From assembly GCA_942492445.1 (NCBI GenBank), contig CALOEW010000077.1, positions 1-54,507 of the forward strand: 54,507 bases of DNA, given 5' to 3'. Of the stretch, positions 7,364 through 16,396 are shown in pieces. The position numbers were made by a program, and so were the translations under genes. This DNA comes from NORP240 sp942492445 (GTDB taxonomy: Bacteria; Pseudomonadota; Gammaproteobacteria; Pseudomonadales; Pseudohongiellaceae). The notes below the pieces were generated by a model. The model did not search any database and was not told the DNA's origin. It worked only from the letters and a program-made list of their open reading frames with translations. The first letter of the stretch is position 1. Every line of letters begins with the position of its first letter.

Positions 7364-8464
7364 TTAATCGCTTGTGACCTTATTATCCAGTATCTGGTAA
7401 ATGCGGCTTACCGCACGGGGATCAGCGCCCGGGCCACGAAGTTGTGGGAAATTGGCGCCGTGGTTGGTCATATCGACCTGTTCGGAAGCCTGTGCCGCAG
7501 TCAAGCCCTGATCTTTGAGCCGTGCCACCTTGGACCACAGATCCTCCAGGTAGGCTTGAAAGTTGTCGATGACGGCCCGGTCATTGAACGGCAGGCCATG
7601 CCCGGGAAGTATCCAATCAAATTCCAGGCTCTTGAGTGCTTCCAGGGTTGCCGGCCATTCATTGACATGGGCATCGCCCATGTAGGACAAACCCGGCAAC
7701 ATCATGTCGCCGGTAAAGACGACGCGCTCCTGAGGCAGGTAAACCACTACGTCCCCTCCGGTGTGAGCCCGGCCAAGGTGTAACAGCTGAATTTCCCGAC
7801 TGCCCCGTTTTACCACCTGAAACAATGTCATCTTCTCTTCCAGGGTGATATTGGGCGGTGTCGGCATAACCTCCGGTATGGCTTCCAGGTAGTCGCGTTG
7901 AACCCTGACACGCTCCTCCAACTGGCTACGCCGGACGGCGTTTTGTTCCGCGGCTGCCTGTCGTTCCAGGTTGGCGATTGTAGTGGGTACCGCATCGGAA
8001 AAACTCGTGAAGGTCGACTCCTCAAGGACGTTACCGATCTCACCGTTCAGTTTCCGGCGGGTAAAACTGTGTCCGATTATCTCCACTTCGCGCGGGAAAG
8101 CCTGATTGCCGTGAGCATGATCGAAGTGGTAGTGGCTGTTGACCAGGTATCGCACCGGTTTTTCGGATATCACCGCCAGCGAGTCAAGCAGAGCACGGGC
8201 CGCCGCTGGAGTGACATGAGAATCCACCACCAGCGTATCGAACTCTCCCACCAGCACCATGACATTACTCATGACGTGCACACTTCCGGTGCCGACACCG
8301 TGCCAGACTCCCTCAGCCAGCTCGGTGAACCGATGAGTATCCGATTCCAGAACCCTGCCGGTCTGGGAATGGGCGCGTGCTGCAAAGCCGGCAGCAATTA
8401 CCAGCAATGCAGTCAGTGCAATTGTAATCTTGATCAATGATGAAGCGCTTTTACGTCGGGTCAT
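7364..8464 (-). CDS. exported metallo-beta-lactamase-fold hydrolase
   Basis: The 366-residue protein has a signal anchor or signal peptide (residues about 11-33). A complete MBL fold follows. The zinc motif H-x-H-x-D-H is at 111-116 in 'NSHYHFDHAHGN'; a further His lies in 'LGRAHTGGDVVVYLP', the bridging Asp is likely in 'VFTGD', and the last His is in 'LPGHG'. The N-terminal 'VSHVT/VVDSHV' segment fits strand 2 of the fold. Such periplasmic MBL proteins include beta-lactamase-like enzymes and sulfur or quinoprotein-associated hydrolases, and the actual substrate cannot be told from sequence. It is transcribed alone or with the cytochrome gene downstream. Confidence 0.75.
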   Translation of the reverse strand: MTRRKSASSLIKITIALTALLVIAAGFAARAHSQTGRVLESDTHRFTELAEGVWHGVGTGSVHVMSNVMVLVGEFDTLVVDSHVTPAAARALLDSLAVISEKPVRYLVNSHYHFDHAHGNQAFPREVEIIGHSFTRRKLNGEIGNVLEESTFTSFSDAVPTTIANLERQAAAEQNAVRRSQLEERVRVQRDYLEAIPEVMPTPPNITLEEKMTLFQVVKRGSREIQLLHLGRAHTGGDVVVYLPQERVVFTGDMMLPGLSYMGDAHVNEWPATLEALKSLEFDWILPGHGLPFNDRAVIDNFQAYLEDLWSKVARLKDQGLTAAQASEQVDMTNHGANFPQLRGPGADPRAVSRIYQILDNKVTSD

Positions 8465-8852
8465 ATGCCGTTGTGATCCTCGCTGGAAGTGGCAACTTTG
8501 TGTAGCGAATCGTACCGAATTAATCCCGCCCAGAGAAGTGTTCTGAGTGCCTGCTGCGAAATCTCCAGCCTCGATGCCAGATCGACAGATCTTTCCATTT
8601 CAATTGCGCAGCCTGAAACCTGAATTGCAGATAGCGAAATTCACCAGTCTGTTGGTAAAAATCACCAGGCTTGGGTAATACACGCTCCCTCGGATTTCCT
8701 ATCCTTTTGTTATATAAGTCAAAAAAATCTTCTGGCAAGGATCTTGCGTCATCCAGACAAGTGGGCCGGCCTGACAACCGCCCGGAAAATTTCTGTAACC
8801 TGGTTGGGCTGTACTGCGTCTAATCAGGCAGGATCTCAAAGGAGAAAATACG
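8465..8852. other. intergenic stretch between divergent genes
   Basis: These 388 bp separate the start of the MBL gene from the repeat-protein gene and must hold both promoters. An AT-rich patch (about 8700-8732, with TATATAA) is the most promoter-like part. An 85-codon minus-strand frame here has no recognisable features and is not called. Confidence 0.35.
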
Positions 8853-9586
8853 ATGCGGGATATCAATCATAACGCCAGAATAACCATGGCTACCCTGCTG
8901 GCCCTGGTACTTGGCGCCTATCTCTTCAGCGCAGATGCCAGGGCGGAAGACAACCTGGGCGATATCAGCCGCGTAAACGGTCGCGTAGAAGTGAAAGAGG
9001 GCAGGCAGGTCGCTGATGTCTCAACTGTCAACGGGCGTATCGATATCGGGCGGGACGTGTCTGCCAACAGGGTAAAAACTGTCAACGGCAGCATCAATAT
9101 TGGCGGTTCAAGCACGGTAACATGTACCCAGACTGTGAACGGGGATATCAGGGTCGACTCAGGCACCATTGTCGGGGCAGGCTGTCCACCGTGAATGGTG
9201 ACATTCATGTTCAGGGAAACGTCATCATCTCTGGCCCGGTCGTCAGTGTAAACGGCTCGGTAAGCCTTGGCCGTGGATCTTCAGTGCAAGACCTGGTGCG
9301 AGCGGAAAATGGAGACATCCAATTAGCGAATGCAACTGCAGGTGGCGACCTGGCAGGTCGTAACGGCGACATTCATCTGCTGCAGCGGAGTCATGTCCAG
9401 GGCGATATTGTAATCAAGGATAAGCGGCACTGGTGGAATGGTTCTACCCTGTTCGGGAAACGCAGTGACCCGAAAATATCCGTCGACAGCAGTTCTTCGA
9501 TCAAGGGCAATATCCATTTGTTCCGGAAAGTCGAACTGGAAATTGCCGATGGGGCATTGGCTGGGGAAATCATCCAACACTATTGA
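8853..9586 (+). pseudogene. exported 'VNGDI' repeat protein, one frameshift
   Basis: The ATG at 8853 follows AAAGGAG and begins a signal peptide ending near SADARAED. The rest is built of 18-20 residue repeats that each contain V-N-G-x-I/V: ISRVNGRVEV, STVNGRIDIG, KTVNGSINIG, QTVNGDIRVD, STVNGDIHVQ and VSVNGSVSLG, then ENGDIQL and RNGDIHL. The repeat pattern suggests a beta-solenoid, as in DUF4097-type or polymer-forming proteins. The first frame stops at 9194 after GTIVGAGCPP. One base missing near 9178-9183 would join it to 'LSTVNGDIHV', which continues to 9586. The whole would have about 245 residues. Location is likely periplasmic or at the surface; its function is unknown. Confidence 0.7.
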
Positions 9587-9660
9587 GGCACCACGCTGAG
9601 GTCCGGGGCAGATGAGGGACCACGCAGACCTCCTGGGCAGAATTTTCTGTACCGTTTCGA

Positions 9661-9691
9661 ACGGCGGCCACTGCTTTAGCGGGGCCGCCGT
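9661..9691. terminator. inverted repeat between convergent genes
   Basis: ACGGCGGCC (9661-9669) and GGCCGCCGT (9683-9691) form a 9-bp GC-rich stem between the ends of the repeat-protein gene and the convergent PEBP gene. No T run follows on either strand, so it is only a possible bidirectional terminator. Confidence 0.4.
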
Positions 9692-9715
9692 CTCAGCAAT
9701 ACTCCGGAACAGAGT

Positions 9716-10279
9716 CTACTCGGTGCGCTGGTAATGTCCCATCAACATGCCAGTTGCGAGTACGTGACCTTCCATCGCTTCCATCAATTCTTCCTTGTTC
9801 AATCCCTCCGGCAGATCAAGATCCTGGTCCAGGGCATAAACCCGAAAATGGTAGGCATGCAATTGCCCGTCCACCGGCGGCCGCGGACCAAAGTACCCGG
9901 GTCTGCTGACCCCGCTCACGCCATTGGTCAGACCTTCCAGACCCGCCAGTTCCGGGGACGGGTCAGCGGGCATACCCGCCGGCAATCCAGGGGCTCCTGC
10001 CGGTATGTTATATACCACCCAATGGACAAAAGGTTGGGGCATGGCGACGATGGGGTCATCGCAGATAAGCGCCAGCTCCACGGTGCCTGCTGGCAGGTTG
10101 TTCCAGCTGATATCGATGGACTGGTTGTCACCGTAGGCGGTATTGGCGAGCGGAACGTTACCATGATGTGCAAATGCACTGCTGGTTACCTCTATAGTCT
10201 CCGGCGCTTCCGCGGCGTGGACAACAGTGGAAAGCAATACGGCAGAAACGGTCAATAGTAGCCTGTTGGAAATTTTCAT
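9716..10279 (-). CDS. exported YbhB/YbcL-type PEBP (Raf kinase inhibitor-like) protein
   Basis: The 187-residue protein has a clean signal peptide (1-22, ending VVHAAE). It is then a full phosphatidylethanolamine-binding-protein fold. Visible signatures are 'SIDISWNNLPAG', 'LALICDDPIVAMPQPFVHW' with the D-D-P and H-W ligand-pocket residues, 'NIPAG', and 'GYFGPRPPVDGQLHAYHFRVY', the bacterial family's second box. Bacterial PEBP proteins bind anionic or phospholipid head groups, but their cellular role is largely unknown. The ATG is preceded by GAGGAGAAA. The exported form suggests a periplasmic ligand. Confidence 0.9.
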   Translation of the reverse strand: MKISNRLLLTVSAVLLSTVVHAAEAPETIEVTSSAFAHHGNVPLANTAYGDNQSIDISWNNLPAGTVELALICDDPIVAMPQPFVHWVVYNIPAGAPGLPAGMPADPSPELAGLEGLTNGVSGVSRPGYFGPRPPVDGQLHAYHFRVYALDQDLDLPEGLNKEELMEAMEGHVLATGMLMGHYQRTE

Positions 10280-10382
10280 AGTCCTGTATTTCTCCTCAAT
10301 TTTATTGGCTGGTAAATTATTGGAACATTTGATCAGTTATAACAACATTTTGAAAGCCAGAAAGATTGGCTGCGGTCAGGAA

Positions 10383-11831
10383 TCACTGCCGGTTGCCCCC
10401 TGCCCGCTCCCTCAACCTGTATTTCTGCACCTTGCCGGTGGAGGTCTTGTCAATCGGGCCAAACACTACCTTTTTGGGAATTTTGAAACCGGCCAGCTCC
10501 CACAATAATCCCTAGTGCCGCAGACCGCCCACCCGTGCCCGGATCTTTGGATGCTTGAACAAGACTGACTCAAGCTCCAGGGAAGAAATGTTCTCCCCGC
10601 CCGAAATAATGATGTCGTTTGATCGATCCTTTATTTGTACATAGCCATCAGAGTGCCAGACTGCCAGATCACCTGAGTGAAACCAGCCGCCGGAAAAAGA
10701 CTCCCGGGTAGTCGGGTGATTCTTTAAGTAGCCTTTCATAGTCAGGTTACCACGCATGAATATCTCCCCCATGGTTTTTCCGTCCCTGGGCACCGGGTTC
10801 AGGGTCTGGGGGTCGGCTACCATCAATTCTCCTGCAGCGGTCGACCGCCCAGCGCGACAATAAGCGACCAGTTCCTCCATACCGGCAATGACTGCAGCGG
10901 GTGGCGCGGCACCCGCGGTCATTACGCGGACCCTGTGACTGATCCCCTGCTTTAAATTTTCATCCGCATTGACCAGCAGATTCAGCACCACGGGAGCTCC
11001 GCAGAAGTGACTGACCCGATGCTTTTTAATGGCATCAAAAATCGCCGTTTCCCGAACTTGACGAAGGCATATGCTGGTGCCGCACATGAGCGCCAGAGTC
11101 CAGGGAAAACACCAACCGTTGCAGTGAAACATGGGCAATGTCCAGAGATAAACCGGATGACTTATCATGTCCCAGCTCAGGGCATTGGAAATGGCATTCA
11201 GGTAGGCATCCCGATGGTGGTAAACCACGCCTTTCGGATTCCCGGTTGTGCCGGAGGTGTAGTTGAGAGAACACGCCTGCCACTCATCATCCACCTGAAA
11301 ACAGGTGAATTCGGGATCGCCAGTCTGCAGAAAAGCTTCGTAATTCGTTTCTCCGAGTAATTCACCTCCTTGGTACCCGGCATCGTCGATATCGATAACC
11401 AGGGGCTTCTGGGGCAATAATGCTAATGCCGCCTTGATTGTGGGGCTGAACTCCCGGTCAGTAAACAACACTCTGGTCTCGGCATGCTCAAGGATGAAGG
11501 CAATAGCTTTTGCATCCAGCCGCGTATTCAGGGCGTTAAGCACCGCACCGGGCATCAGTACGCCGAAATGTGCCTCGAACATTTCCGGTGTATTGGCTGC
11601 CATGAAAGAGACTGTGTGACCCTTGCTGATGCCCTGTTTCAATAGCGCGGACGCCAGCAGGCAGCAGCGCCGATAAGTCTGCGACCAGGTCTGCTGGCGG
11701 TCACCATGGCAAATGGCAATGCGGTCAGGGTAAACGCTGGCGGCTCTCTCCAGAAAAGTCAGTGGAGTCAGCGGGGCGTAATTGGCCGGATTCCGTTCCA
11801 GGCCCTGTTCGTAGATACTGTCGGGACTCAT
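10383..11831 (-). pseudogene. AMP-forming acyl-CoA synthetase with two internal deletions
   Basis: The N-terminal part is a good acyl-CoA synthetase: 'LNYTSGTTGNPKGVVYHHR' is the AMP/phosphate-binding loop and 'GWFHSGDLAVWHSDGYVQI' the hinge-side motif. Two pieces are missing compared with the family. After 'AGMEEL' the next recognisable text is 'ELMVADP', so the Y-G-L-T-E motif and about 40 residues are gone. After 'LFKHPKI' the frame reaches TAG at 10512-10514. The same frame resumes with 'ELAGFKIPKKVVF' and 'DKTSTGKVQKYRLRE', the catalytic-lysine C-terminus, again lacking about 35 residues. The protein as read cannot be active. It is divergent from regB. Confidence 0.8.
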
Positions 11832-12065
11832 GTTACTCGTACTTCCGATTGAACTTCAGCACCGCCACAAAATGGCGTCGGCCAGCGTTAATCCACAATA
11901 ATCCGTGTCGGGACAGGCGCGGCAGACTGGCGCTGAATACAATAATGACACGCTTTGATTGAACCTGGCCAGCCTGTTTCGGGATTGCGACATTGCACTT
12001 GCACCAGTGTCTGGGATTACGCGCCCCAACAGCAATGTAAGTCCTGAATAGGTTAAACTAAGGCT

Positions 12066-13397
12066 ATGAAAACTGAATTGACCAACGCCGGGTTCAGGGG
12101 GCTGTTTGCGCCCTTTTCCCTGAGTGACGGCACCAGCACAACGAAACAGGCCCTGTCGCTGTTATTGCTGATCCGGACTTGCGTTGCCCTGCTGGGAGGC
12201 ATCGGTCTGCTGTTATACCTGGCTTATTCCGGACTCAGTGTACCCGCAACCCCCCTGACCCTGGTGTTCATCGGTATTTTTCTTTCTGTATCGTTGGGGG
12301 TGTGGCGTCTCTCCTCCGCACCTGTGATCAGCACCGCGGAACTGTTCGCGCATCTGTTGATCGATGTCATGTTCATGGTACTGGTTCTGCTGACAGTGGG
12401 TGGCGCCAGCAATCCTCTGATCTCCTACCTTCTGGTATTGCTGGCCGTCGGCGCCACGTTTCTCACCAGGACCCAGGCCAATCTTTTCGCCCTTGGCAGC
12501 ATTCTTGTCTACACCACATTCATCTGGATAGACCTGCGCAGTGACCACGACGAAAATGACCCGATGATGAGTTTTCAATTACACCTGGTGGGCATGTGGG
12601 CGATTTTTGTAGTCTGTGCAGCATTGATATCGGTTTTCGTCACGCGTATGGCGAGTACCATCAGGGAGCGGGAGCTGACCCTGGCAAAGGCAAGGGAAAA
12701 TGAAATGCGCAATGAACAGCTGGTTGCCATCGGCACACTCGCTGCCGGAACGGCCCATGCCTTGGGGACGCCCCTTTCTACCATGTCGATACTGCTAACG
12801 GAGATGGACAAATTAAGCGCGGAGGAAATCGGCAATGTTCCGCTCAAGGAGGATATCAGCCTTCTGCGTCAACAGGTGCAACGATGCAAACATTCTCTGA
12901 CGCAGTTGACCGACTACTACAACAAGGAATTCGATACCCTGGAGGCCACTATCAGTCTTCGCGCCTTTGTAGACAACATCAAGGACTACATTACCAACAT
13001 CCATCCGTCGGCAAAAACCCGGTTCCTGGTCGGCGAAGAAGACGAGGAATTTCTGATGGTTCGCGACCCCAACATCAATCATGCCTTGATCAACATCATT
13101 GAGAACGGCATAAAGGCGGCCCGTACAGAAATAACAGTCATATTCAGGGTATTGAAGGATAGCTGGAGTCAGGTTGAGATTTCAGTTCAGGACGACGGCC
13201 CCGGTGTACCTGAAAAGGTCATGGAAAGAATGGGTGAGCCCTTCATTTCAACCCGCGAGGACAGTATGGGGCTTGGAATTTACCTGGCCAATGCCACGCT
13301 TCAGAAAGCGGGAGGAAGCATAGAAATGTTCAATCGTAAAAGCGGTGGGGCACAGACAGTCATCCGCCTGCCCGCAAAATCCCCCGCTGCGCAGTAG
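12066..13397 (+). CDS. regB: RegB/PrrB/RoxS-type redox sensor histidine kinase
   Basis: The 443-residue kinase has six transmembrane segments in the first 195 residues and then HisKA and HATPase domains. Three features mark the RegB family: the quinone-site motif GGASNP at 112-117, the H-box 'AAGTAHALGTPLSTMSI' with His231, and a Cys at about 274 in 'VQRCKHSL', where RegB has its redox-active cysteine. ATP-binding boxes are 'NHALINIIENGIKAA' and 'DDGPGVP' with 'GLGIYLANA'. RegB-type kinases sense the quinone pool and oxygen and phosphorylate RegA. In gammaproteobacteria the pair is often called RoxS/RoxR. The response regulator gene follows after 15 bp. Confidence 0.9.
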   Translation: MKTELTNAGFRGLFAPFSLSDGTSTTKQALSLLLLIRTCVALLGGIGLLLYLAYSGLSVPATPLTLVFIGIFLSVSLGVWRLSSAPVISTAELFAHLLIDVMFMVLVLLTVGGASNPLISYLLVLLAVGATFLTRTQANLFALGSILVYTTFIWIDLRSDHDENDPMMSFQLHLVGMWAIFVVCAALISVFVTRMASTIRERELTLAKARENEMRNEQLVAIGTLAAGTAHALGTPLSTMSILLTEMDKLSAEEIGNVPLKEDISLLRQQVQRCKHSLTQLTDYYNKEFDTLEATISLRAFVDNIKDYITNIHPSAKTRFLVGEEDEEFLMVRDPNINHALINIIENGIKAARTEITVIFRVLKDSWSQVEISVQDDGPGVPEKVMERMGEPFISTREDSMGLGIYLANATLQKAGGSIEMFNRKSGGAQTVIRLPAKSPAAQ

Positions 13398-13412
13398 GCT
13401 GGAGACTTCTTC

Positions 13413-13946
13413 ATGGACAACAGTCTGTTACTGGTAGAGGATGACGAGGCTTTCGCCAGGGTTATCAGTCGTGCATTGAGCATGCGGAACTACCATGTCT
13501 TCCATGCCGAGAATCTGGCCATGGCCGAGGAACTTCTTTCCAAACACGAGTTTAAGTTTGCCATTCTGGATCTGAACCTCGGTGGCCAGTCATCTCTGGA
13601 GCTGATCCCACTCCTGAACTCGAAAAATTCTGATATTAGAACGTTGATTCTGACCGGCTATGCAAGCATTGCCACAGCCGTCGAAGCAATCAAGCTTGGC
13701 GCAACAAATTACCTTGCCAAACCCGCTGACACTGACGAAATTCTGGCCGCGTTGCTGGAAAAGAACGTCGAATCAGGCGTCGGCGAGTCCATTCAGGAAC
13801 CAATGTCAGTACGGCGCCTTGAATGGGAACATATTCAGAAGGTACTCAAGGAAAACAACGGAAATATCTCAGAAACCGCGCGACAGTTGAAAATGCACCG
13901 CCGTACGCTGCAACGAAAGTTGCAGAAGAGGCCGGTAGCCAAGTAA
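13413..13946 (+). CDS. regA: RegA/PrrA/ActR-type response regulator
   Basis: The 177-residue protein has a receiver domain (residues about 4-115) with the acidic pair in 'LLVEDDEAF', the phospho-acceptor Asp in 'FAILDLNLGG', the switch Thr in 'LILTGYAS' and Lys in 'YLAKPAD'. A short linker leads to a Fis-type helix-turn-helix, 'NGNISETARQLKMHRRTLQR', nearly identical to that of RegA/PrrA/ActR. It follows regB by 15 bp and is its cognate regulator. Family members activate or repress respiration, carbon fixation, nitrogen and hydrogen genes in response to redox state. The regulon here cannot be seen. A CCACT/AGTGG hairpin lies shortly after the stop. Confidence 0.93.
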   Translation: MDNSLLLVEDDEAFARVISRALSMRNYHVFHAENLAMAEELLSKHEFKFAILDLNLGGQSSLELIPLLNSKNSDIRTLILTGYASIATAVEAIKLGATNYLAKPADTDEILAALLEKNVESGVGESIQEPMSVRRLEWEHIQKVLKENNGNISETARQLKMHRRTLQRKLQKRPVAK

Positions 13947-14029
13947 CAAGTTGGGAAACCACTGACTTATAGTGGCACTGCCCAGGGGTAGTCAGCAACA
14001 ACACACTCAGGCAATGCCTGTGTCATCTG

Positions 14030-14821
14030 TCACCTTCGCACCAGGGGAACCTGGTTAAGATGACGTCCGCCATCCACGATCAGTGTTTCACCGGTAACGA
14101 CGCTGGGGCCGACGACAAAATGCAGTATAGCTTCGGCCACTGTTTCCGGTGTGGCATTGACTTCCAATGGAGCGTTTTCCCTGTTGTTGTTCATTACCGC
14201 TTCGTAGCGCTCGTCACCCATGCCGCTCCGCAACCAGTCGCCTTCAATAAACCCCGGGCAGATTGCATTGATCCTCACTCTGGGTCCAAGAACCCTGGCC
14301 AGAGACAGCGTCATGGTCACCATTGCACCTTTGGACGCAGCATAGGCAATACTGCTTCCAATGCCGTTAATCGCTGCAGTCGATGCAACATTGACAATGC
14401 TGCCGCCGCTTTGCTGCTGCTGCATGATGGTATTGACCGCTCGGGTCATCTGGAATGCACCGATCACGTTCACCCCATAAATTCGCTGGAAGTCCCCGGC
14501 ATTGAGCCCTTCGAGATCGCTATGGTCAACAAACTTGGTTGTACCCGCGTTGTTGACCAGCACATCCACCCTTCCCCAGCGTTCACAAGCAAGCTCTGCC
14601 AATCCCCGACAGTCTTCGTCGCGCGACACATCCGCCCCTGAAACCAGGACATCGACCCCTGACTGTCGACACGCTTCGGCAACGGACTGGGCTGCCTCTT
14701 TTTTGGCGCTGTAATTGACGACGACATTACAACCCAGTGAAGCAAGCAATCTGGCCGTAGCGGCACCCACTCCGCTGCTGGAGCCGGTGATAATCGCGAC
14801 CTGATCGGTAAAATCCCTCAT
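14030..14821 (-). CDS. short-chain dehydrogenase/reductase (SDR)
   Basis: I start at ATG 14821 because the protein then opens with the Rossmann strand 'VAIITGSSSGVGAATA', containing the SDR cofactor motif T-G-x-x-x-G-x-G. The longer upstream frame has no family match. Further SDR marks are 'VLVNNAGTT', the catalytic Ser in 'IVNVASTAAING', the catalytic Y-x-x-x-K in 'YAASKGA', and 'NAICPGFIEGDW'. Length, 263 residues, is standard for a classical SDR such as FabG-like or 3-oxoacyl reductases. An 'NVVVNYSAKKE' segment at the end of strand 2 suggests NADP. The substrate is unknown. It is convergent with regA. Confidence 0.9.
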   Translation of the reverse strand: MRDFTDQVAIITGSSSGVGAATARLLASLGCNVVVNYSAKKEAAQSVAEACRQSGVDVLVSGADVSRDEDCRGLAELACERWGRVDVLVNNAGTTKFVDHSDLEGLNAGDFQRIYGVNVIGAFQMTRAVNTIMQQQQSGGSIVNVASTAAINGIGSSIAYAASKGAMVTMTLSLARVLGPRVRINAICPGFIEGDWLRSGMGDERYEAVMNNNRENAPLEVNATPETVAEAILHFVVGPSVVTGETLIVDGGRHLNQVPLVRR

Positions 14822-15259
14822 TGAATTTCTCGCCCTGCTCGAAATACACGACAAACTGTCCTGAAACTGTATCAGAATTGCCCTGATAAACACATCCGCA
14901 TAGAGGCGCGGTTTATCGAAGTCTGCGAGGGAAACACATTGCAATTTGTCGGCTCGAAGTTACAATAGGTAACAGTTTTCCAACGTCATCCCGTTGGAAC
15001 AACGTCATCAGGGAAGAAAGTCAAACTATCCGCGACGGCGGACCCAGCCAACAACAGGGACAGGAAGAAACACAAGCGGCACTATTGAATTCAACCGGCC
15101 CTGTCCCCGGACAGCACAATTGTTCTGCCGGAAAATGTCCGCAGCTTTTTCTGGCACAAGCTGCCACCCAGGCAACATAAAGCAATAGAATTTATCGATC
15201 CCAGGCCCATTGACTGACGTATCAGTGATAACCGGCATGGAAGGATCCAGGAGACAAAC
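14822..15259. other. intergenic stretch upstream of the RND operon
   Basis: No gene is supported in these 438 bp; the two 64-81 codon frames look random. It carries a direct repeat AACGTCATC (near 14983 and 15001), a CTGTCC/GGACAG hairpin and, near the RND start, a perfect-arm palindrome described separately. Promoters for the SDR and RND genes must lie here. Confidence 0.35.
15213..15226. promoter_or_regulatory. candidate operator palindrome before the RND operon
   Basis: ACTGA-CGTA-TCAGT is a palindrome with perfect 5-bp arms, 34 bp upstream of the membrane-fusion-protein start. Such dyads in front of RND pumps are commonly bound by TetR-family repressors. No regulator gene is adjacent, so the assignment rests on position and symmetry only. 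Confidence 0.3.
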
Positions 15260-16381
15260 GTGAACAAACAAAAGTTGGTCGCTGCAGGTATTGCTGCTTT
15301 GGTGGCGATCTGGATGTTTTTACCACGCCCATCCAGTACTCTGGAAAACGATCAGACGCAGTCATCCCAGCCTGTTATTACCGCACTTCGCGACGATGGC
15401 GCTGTCAGCACCGACACCACCGGATTCACTGTCCGCGCGGCCAGGCTCTCGGCGCAGGACTATATCGAATACGTTCGCGTCAGGGGACGTACCCAAGCGT
15501 TTCGCCGCGTCGATGTCAAAGCAGAGCAATCCGGCCGTGTGGTGGCCACACCTGTTATTGAAGGCACCCGGGTGGCCGTGAACGACGTGCTTTGTGAAAT
15601 TGCAGTCGATACCCGGGACAGTGACCTGCTGGAAGCCGAAAGTCGGCAGCATCAGACTGAGGTGGAGTTCAATGCGGCGCAGGATCTGAGAAAGCAGGGG
15701 CTTGCATCCGAAGTATCGGTGGCACAAACGAAGGCAGCCTATGACGCAGCCACGGCAGCGGTCAGTCGCGCCAGACTGGCTCTGGAGAATACCCGGGTGA
15801 GGGCTCCATTTGATGGCATCGTTGAGGCCAGACCAGCCGAGATCGGTGAACTGTTGGAACGTGGCAATGTCTGCGCCACGCTGCTCGACGATGACCCGAT
15901 GCTGCTGGTGGGCCTGGTCCCTGAACAACAGATCGGCAAGCTCCAGAAAGGTGCCCGGGTCAATGCCGAGTTGCTTACCGGCGAGCGCATTGCGGCAACA
16001 GTCACCTACCTTTCCCACAGCGCCGATTCGCTGTCACGCAGCTACAGGATCGAAGCCACGGTAACCCAGCAGCCCGGGATCCTGGACGGCATCACGGCGG
16101 AAATGTACATTGCCGCTTCCACGAAACGTGCACACCTGATTCCCCCTTCGGCTATGACTCTGGACGACAATGGCATCATCGGGGTCAAAATACTCGACAA
16201 CGATAATATCGTGTCGTTCATGCCCGTTACCGTGGTTGGTGACCAGGCCGGACAGTTGAATGCCGGCGTCTGGGTGACAGGCCTGCCTGATCAGGTGACA
16301 TTGATTACCCACGGCCAGGAAATAGTTTTTCCAGGTCAGCGAGTCGAATCCGATTTCAGCTGGTCTCAGGCCAGCCCCTGA
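15260..16381 (+). CDS. RND efflux periplasmic adaptor (membrane fusion protein)
   Basis: The 373-residue adaptor starts with an N-terminal membrane anchor (residues about 7-22). It then follows the HlyD/MFP plan: a lipoyl half-motif 'VKAEQSGRVVATPVIEGTRV', an alpha-hairpin rich in Ala/Glu (about 125-180), and the second lipoyl half 'ENTRVRAPFDGIVEARPAEIGE', followed by beta-barrel and membrane-proximal domains. It links the inner-membrane RND pump with an outer-membrane channel. The pump gene follows after 15 bp; no outer-membrane factor gene is present here, so the pump probably borrows a channel encoded elsewhere. Confidence 0.92.
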   Translation: MNKQKLVAAGIAALVAIWMFLPRPSSTLENDQTQSSQPVITALRDDGAVSTDTTGFTVRAARLSAQDYIEYVRVRGRTQAFRRVDVKAEQSGRVVATPVIEGTRVAVNDVLCEIAVDTRDSDLLEAESRQHQTEVEFNAAQDLRKQGLASEVSVAQTKAAYDAATAAVSRARLALENTRVRAPFDGIVEARPAEIGELLERGNVCATLLDDDPMLLVGLVPEQQIGKLQKGARVNAELLTGERIAATVTYLSHSADSLSRSYRIEATVTQQPGILDGITAEMYIAASTKRAHLIPPSAMTLDDNGIIGVKILDNDNIVSFMPVTVVGDQAGQLNAGVWVTGLPDQVTLITHGQEIVFPGQRVESDFSWSQASP

Positions 16382-16396
16382 TTGCGAGGAACAGCA

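Noticed and set aside
8520..8777. 85-codon minus-strand frame
   Set aside because: No start signal, odd composition rich in Arg, Phe and Trp, and it lies in the promoter region between two divergent genes.
14994..15271. Two frames of 64 and 81 codons on opposite strands
   Set aside because: Overlapping each other, without ribosome binding sites or protein-like text; the region is better seen as the RND upstream region.
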